Below, one piece after another: positions 59,787 to 64,000 of a stretch of 64,000 nt of DNA (positions within the stretch are counted from its first letter, which is position 1; each line of letters starts with the position of its first letter). The DNA lies in the NCBI RefSeq assembly GCF_000317475.1, contig NC_019729.1:4354501-4418500 (forward strand), in the 5' to 3' direction. Below the pieces are notes generated by a model. It was not told where the DNA came from, made no database searches, and was given only the letters and a program-made list of their open reading frames with translations. Origin of the DNA: Oscillatoria nigro-viridis PCC 7112 (GTDB taxonomy: Bacteria; Cyanobacteriota; Cyanobacteriia; Cyanobacteriales; Microcoleaceae). Made by a program: the position numbers and the translations under genes.

Positions 59787-62700
59787 ATGAGCAAATTCCC
59801 ACCAAAGAAAACCCAACCGCCACAGCAAGAGAGCACAACAGCACAGGTATTGAGACAGGCTCACTTCGACGCTTTTTTTGCAGGTGCCAACGCCGGAATG
59901 CTGATTTTTGACCGCCAACTCCGGTATGTCCAAATTAACGAAGTTCTGGCCCAGATGAATGGCGTTTGTGTGGCAGACCATATTGGTAGGTCAGTGCGTG
60001 AAGTGCTGCCTGAATTGGCTCCGACTGTGGAACCAATGCTGCAAGGCATTCTGGATACAGGCAAGCCAATTCTCGACTATGAATTAGTGGGTGAAACGCC
60101 GAAAGAACCGGGCATCCTGCGCTACTGGCAAGCATCTTACTATCCTTTGTTGGATGAAAATGGCATCGTTTTTGGTCTTGGTGGGATTGTAATTGAAATT
60201 ACCGATCGCAAGCGGGCAGAACAAAAGCAGGCACGAATGACGGCAATTTTGGAAGCAACTTCCGACTTAGTAGGAGTTTGTGATGCGGCTGGGCATAGCG
60301 TCTATCTCAACAAAGCCGGACAGGAAATGCTGGGGATGTCTCCAGAAGAAGCACGATCGCCGTTTACTATAGATTCTGTATTAGCTCCCTCGGCAAGGGC
60401 AAAGTTCCACAACGATATAATTCCCACCGCCTTGCGAGAGGGTAGGTGGGCTGGTGAAACCCTATTTTTGTCACGCGATGGGGAAGAAATTCCTGTCTCC
60501 CAGGTTTTGATCGTCCACAAAACCGCAGCGGGCGAAGTCGAGTTTATTTCTACTATTGTGCGAGATATTCGCGATCGCAAAAAAGCAGAGGAAGAACGGC
60601 AATTGCTCGCTACAACGATCGAGAACAGCCGTGACTTTATTGGCGTTGCCTCAATGGATGGTCGCCCTATACTCGTGAATCAGGCTGGTCTGGATTTGGT
60701 GGGGCTCAGTAGTTTGGAGGAAGCCAAAACCAAACACATTACCGACTTCTTCATGGCAGAAGATCTGGACTTTGTACAGCAGTCTATTATGCCTGCAATA
60801 ATGCAAGACGGAAGTTGGCGGAGTGATTTTCGCTTCAGACATTTCCAGACAGGTCAACCCATCCTGGTAGATTACACCCTATTTCTGATTAAACATCCAG
60901 AGACTAATGAACCCGTAGGCATTGCCACTATTACGCGAGATATTCGCGATCGCAAAAACGCAGAAGATGTCCTCAAACAAAGTGAAGAACGATTTCGTTC
61001 TTTGATGGAAGCCAGCGCTCAAATTATTTGGATCTGCAATGCGGACGGCGAAATGGCGATCGAGCAACCTACTTGGAGTGCATTTACAGGACAGACCTTT
61101 GATGATTACAACGGATGGGGCTGGCTAGACACGATTCACTCAGACGATCGCTCCTATATTGGTAATGCCTGGTTAACTGCTGTTGCTAATCGATCGCTCT
61201 ATGAAGTTGAATTCCGTATGCGCCGTCATGACGGGGAATATCGCGACATGAGTTGTCGCGGTGTACCAATTCTGAACGGGGATGGTTCAATTCGCGAATG
61301 GATTGGTGCTAATACAGATATTACCGAGCGCAAACAAGCTGAAGAAGCTCTGCGCCAACAGCAAGCTGTGCTGCGCGATCGCAATGTCTTGCTGAGCTCT
61401 ATTTTGGAAAGTACGCCAGACATAATTGTAGTTAAAGACCGGGAAGGCCGATATGTTGCCCTTAATTCCTTTGTGGCAAAATCCTTTTACGGTAGACCCA
61501 TTGAGGAAATTATCGGTAAAGATGATTCGGAACTCCTTCCCCCTGCTGCGGCCATTGCAATAATGGCAAAAGACCGCCAGATTATGGAAGCAGGCATTAC
61601 TGAAAGCTACGAAGAAGATGTTTTCAATGGTAAAGAGAACACTTCTTTTTTAACCACAAAAGCCCCTTGGCGGGACGCTCAGGGCAATATTCTCGGCCTG
61701 ATCGCCATAGCGCGAAACATTAACGATCGCAAACAAGCTGAAGCCCAACTGCGCGATCGCAATGCGCTGCTAAACTCAATTTTGGAAAGTACCCCAGACA
61801 TCATTGTGGTCAAAGATACGGAAGGGCGTTATGTTGCCCTTAACTCCAATGTGGCAAACTTTTTAGGCAAGCCAATTGAGGAAATCATCGGCAAAGATGA
61901 TTTAGAATTAATGTCGCCTGACACTGCTCGTGAAATTATGGCAAAAGATCGTCAAGTCATGGCAGCAGGCATCACTGAGACTTACGAGGAAGATGTCTCA
62001 GACGTTGAAAAAACCGCGACTTTTTTCACTACAAAAGCTCCTTGGCGGGATGGTAATGGCAATATCCTCGGCATCATCGCCACAACACGAGATATTAGCG
62101 ATCGCAAAAAAGTCGAGCAAACACTCCGTCAAACCCTAGAAATACTGGACTTAGCCAGCGATGGTATCATTATTCGGGATATGGATGACCGCATCATCTA
62201 CTGGAACCAAGGTGCAGAAAAGCTCTATGGTTGGACAAAAGCAGAAGTAGCCGGGGAGTACATTCACACATTCTTGGAAACCGTCTTCCCTCAACCATTA
62301 GAAACCATAATGGCAGAGTTTTTCCAGCAGGGAAGTTGGGAAGGAGAACTGCACCATACCACCCGTGATGGTGGGCATATTATTGTGGCAAGTCGCTGGA
62401 CATTACAGCGCGACGGGGAAGGCAAACCTTGTGCCCAACTCGAAATTAATAATGACATTAGCGATCGCAAACTTGCCGAAGATGCTATCAAACAAAGCGA
62501 AGAACGCTATCGATCGCTCATCCTGGCTACGTCCCAAATTGTCTGGACGGCGGATTCAGAGGGTCGATGCTCGGATATACCGAGTCTGAGAGCTTACACC
62601 GGACAAACCGAAGCTGAGGCGCTCGGTTTTGGCTGGTTAGATACAATCCATCCGGACGATAGCGAACGAACGGCTCAAGCCTGGATGGAAGCAGTGCAAA

Positions 62701-64000
62701 CGAAAAACCTGTATGACATAGAATATCGCATCCGTGCAGCAGATGGAAACTATCGTTATTTTCAAGGTAGAGCGGTGCCAATTCTGAATGAAGATGGTAG
62801 TCTCCGCGAATGGGTTGGCACTTGCATCGATATTCACGATCGCAAACAAACAGAAATCGTACAGGCAAAAGCCAGGGAAGCCGCAGAAGCAGCTAGTCGG
62901 GCCAAAAGTGAATTCCTTGCCAACATGAGCCATGAATTGCGGACTCCGCTTAATGGCATCATGGGATACGCGCAGATTCTTCAGCGTTCCAAAGTCTTGA
63001 ATGAAGAAGAGCGATCGCGCATTGATGTCATTTATCAGTGCGGTTCGCATTTACTGACGTTAATCAATGATATTCTCGATTTGTCAAAGATTGAAGCACA
63101 GAAAGTCGAACTAATGCCCACGGATTTTCATTTCCCGGCGTTCCTGCAAGGTGTCGCAGAAATGTGTCGCATCCGAGCTGAGCTTAAGGGAATTCACTTT
63201 CATTTTCCATCAAGCCCCGAACTCCCGATCGGTATTCGTGCGGATGAAAAACGCTTGCGACAAGTGTTAATTAATCTTTTAAGCAACGCTATTAAATTTA
63301 CGGATGAGGGCAGTGTTACTTTTACAGTAAGTTTTGCAGCAGAAGGAAAAATTCGCTTTGAAATACGCGATACAGGTACCGGCATTGCACAAGATCAACT
63401 CCAAGCTATCTTTCAGCCCTTCGAGCAGGTAGGAGATCGCAGGCGGCAGACCGAAGGTACGGGATTGGGACTGGCAATTAGCAAAAGGATTGTAGAACTA
63501 ATGGGCAGTACAATTCAGGTTCAAAGTGAGATGAATGTTGGCAGTATTTTCTGGTTTGATGTCAATCTATCTCAAGCCGATGAATGGGTGAAAACGTCTC
63601 AAATCGACCATCGCGGGCAGATTATCGGCATCAAAGACCGCCAACCTAAGATTGTGGTTATTGATGACAAATGGGCTAACCGTTCGGTAATTAGCAATTT
63701 GCTCAGTCCGATCGGCTTTGAGGTGTTTGAAGCGAACGATGGGCAGGAAGGCTGGGAAAAAATTCTGGAGGTACACCCAGATTTAATCGTTACCGACTTA
63801 CTAATGCCCCAACTAGATGGCTTCGAGCTAATTAAGCGGGTTCGAGAATCAGAAAGTTTCAAAGAGACTATTATTATTGTCTCTTCTGCCAGCGTATTTG
63901 AAACCGATCAATACAGAAGTTTAGAAGCAGGAGGCAATACGTTTATTCCCAAACCTATTCAGGCAACTGAACTCCTGCAAAAATTACAACAGTATCTTGA
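59787..64000 (+). CDS. Multi-PAS hybrid histidine kinase (3' end outside window)
   Basis: A single open frame of over 1400 codons, cut by the right edge. About eight consecutive PAS domains without membrane segments: e.g. [67 protein letters not shown], two near-duplicates [14 protein letters not shown], then [15 protein letters not shown] and [12 protein letters not shown]. Then HisKA with phospho-His in [15 protein letters not shown], HATPase ([25 protein letters not shown]) and a receiver starting [13 protein letters not shown] with phospho-Asp in [13 protein letters not shown]. The PAS linkers repeatedly encode IRDRK. Soluble sensor; signal unknown. ATG 59787 is the first start. Confidence 0.93.
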   Translation, partial: MSKFPPKKTQPPQQESTTAQVLRQAHFDAFFAGANAGMLIFDRQLRYVQINEVLAQMNGVCVADHIGRSVREVLPELAPTVEPMLQGILDTGKPILDYELVGETPKEPGILRYWQASYYPLLDENGIVFGLGGIVIEITDRKRAEQKQARMTAILEATSDLVGVCDAAGHSVYLNKAGQEMLGMSPEEARSPFTIDSVLAPSARAKFHNDIIPTALREGRWAGETLFLSRDGEEIPVSQVLIVHKTAAGEVEFISTIVRDIRDRKKAEEERQLLATTIENSRDFIGVASMDGRPILVNQAGLDLVGLSSLEEAKTKHITDFFMAEDLDFVQQSIMPAIMQDGSWRSDFRFRHFQTGQPILVDYTLFLIKHPETNEPVGIATITRDIRDRKNAEDVLKQSEERFRSLMEASAQIIWICNADGEMAIEQPTWSAFTGQTFDDYNGWGWLDTIHSDDRSYIGNAWLTAVANRSLYEVEFRMRRHDGEYRDMSCRGVPILNGDGSIREWIGANTDITERKQAEEALRQQQAVLRDRNVLLSSILESTPDIIVVKDREGRYVALNSFVAKSFYGRPIEEIIGKDDSELLPPAAAIAIMAKDRQIMEAGITESYEEDVFNGKENTSFLTTKAPWRDAQGNILGLIAIARNINDRKQAEAQLRDRNALLNSILESTPDIIVVKDTEGRYVALNSNVANFLGKPIEEIIGKDDLELMSPDTAREIMAKDRQVMAAGITETYEEDVSDVEKTATFFTTKAPWRDGNGNILGIIATTRDISDRKKVEQTLRQTLEILDLASDGIIIRDMDDRIIYWNQGAEKLYGWTKAEVAGEYIHTFLETVFPQPLETIMAEFFQQGSWEGELHHTTRDGGHIIVASRWTLQRDGEGKPCAQLEINNDISDRKLAEDAIKQSEERYRSLILATSQIVWTADSEGRCSDIPSLRAYTGQTEAEALGFGWLDTIHPDDSERTAQAWMEAVQTKNLYDIEYRIRAADGNYRYFQGRAVPILNEDGSLREWVGTCIDIHDRKQTEIVQAKAREAAEAASRAKSEFLANMSHELRTPLNGIMGYAQILQRSKVLNEEERSRIDVIYQCGSHLLTLINDILDLSKIEAQKVELMPTDFHFPAFLQGVAEMCRIRAELKGIHFHFPSSPELPIGIRADEKRLRQVLINLLSNAIKFTDEGSVTFTVSFAAEGKIRFEIRDTGTGIAQDQLQAIFQPFEQVGDRRRQTEGTGLGLAISKRIVELMGSTIQVQSEMNVGSIFWFDVNLSQADEWVKTSQIDHRGQIIGIKDRQPKIVVIDDKWANRSVISNLLSPIGFEVFEANDGQEGWEKILEVHPDLIVTDLLMPQLDGFELIKRVRESESFKETIIIVSSASVFETDQYRSLEAGGNTFIPKPIQATELLQKLQQYL

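Overview
The window looks like chromosome of a filamentous, non-heterocystous cyanobacterium of the Oscillatoria/Microcoleus/Phormidium kind. The basis is the very high density of the HIP1 octamer GCGATCGC, several cyanobacterial families (DUF4079, a DUF4347/RTX surface protein, DevBCA exporter, isiB flavodoxin), heptameric short tandem repeats between genes, and long intergenic stretches. This placement is inference from gene content; no rRNA, tRNA, CRISPR array or intact transposase was seen.

Layout. 1-1480: typA (bipA), leftward, cut by the window edge. 1750-4433: a large TPR protein and two small antitoxin/HTH-like ORFs, one apparently lacking its 5' end. 4659-6795: VanY-type carboxypeptidase, coaD, and a coiled-coil DivIVA-like protein overlapping coaD. 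7035-9904: acyltransferase-3, a TIGR04283-type glycosyltransferase, a UbiG-like methyltransferase. 10385-11386: a tight three-gene unit of cupin, a 51-residue Cys-rich protein and flavodoxin. 11516-14221: two alpha/beta hydrolases and a DUF4079 membrane protein. 14416-19860 (leftward): an exopolysaccharide locus with two tandem GT4 paralogues, an O-antigen-ligase-like membrane protein and a WecB/TagA/CpsF enzyme. 19861-21745: a gene-poor stretch with a candidate orphan promoter plus hairpin, a dispersed repeat and a histidine-kinase remnant. 21774-29360: CPBP protease, Hsp70-like ATPase, DUF1963 protein, YkuD L,D-transpeptidase, KDPG aldolase, NTF2-like protein and ftsH with its own terminator.

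29932-38257: a glycan-modification island of a CmcI-like methyltransferase, a second methyltransferase and a 2237-residue protein with four GT2 domains, a SPINDLY/OGT-like domain and four copies of an unrecognised ~105-residue repeat. 38342-45751: small hypotheticals, a CBS-less DUF21 protein, a voltage-sensor-like membrane protein, a BrkB/YihY protein, a GT4 glycosyltransferase behind a strongly folded intergenic element, and a fusion of a tyrosine-recombinase SAM-like domain, a membrane anchor and a lambda-R-like (GH104) muralytic domain.

45868-55929: a devBCA exporter with divergent TetR regulator and two palindromic operators, an orphan second devA nearly identical to the first, and between the two devA copies a DUF4347/delta-60/RTX surface protein. 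A ~123-bp inverted-repeat element sits beside one devA copy and is absent from the other, giving a natural empty site. 56013-64000: an Rpn-like protein and an MscS channel with a cyclic-nucleotide-binding domain (probable operon), then a very large multi-PAS hybrid histidine kinase running off the right edge.

The dominant theme is cell-surface chemistry: glycosyltransferases, glycan methylation, polymerase-like proteins, peptidoglycan enzymes, an exporter and an RTX protein. The most unusual items are the repeat-bearing giant glycosyltransferase, the recombinase-domain/muramidase fusion, the Cys-rich ORF inside the flavodoxin unit, the empty/occupied insertion site at the devA duplicates, and the structured intergenic element at 42989-43161.
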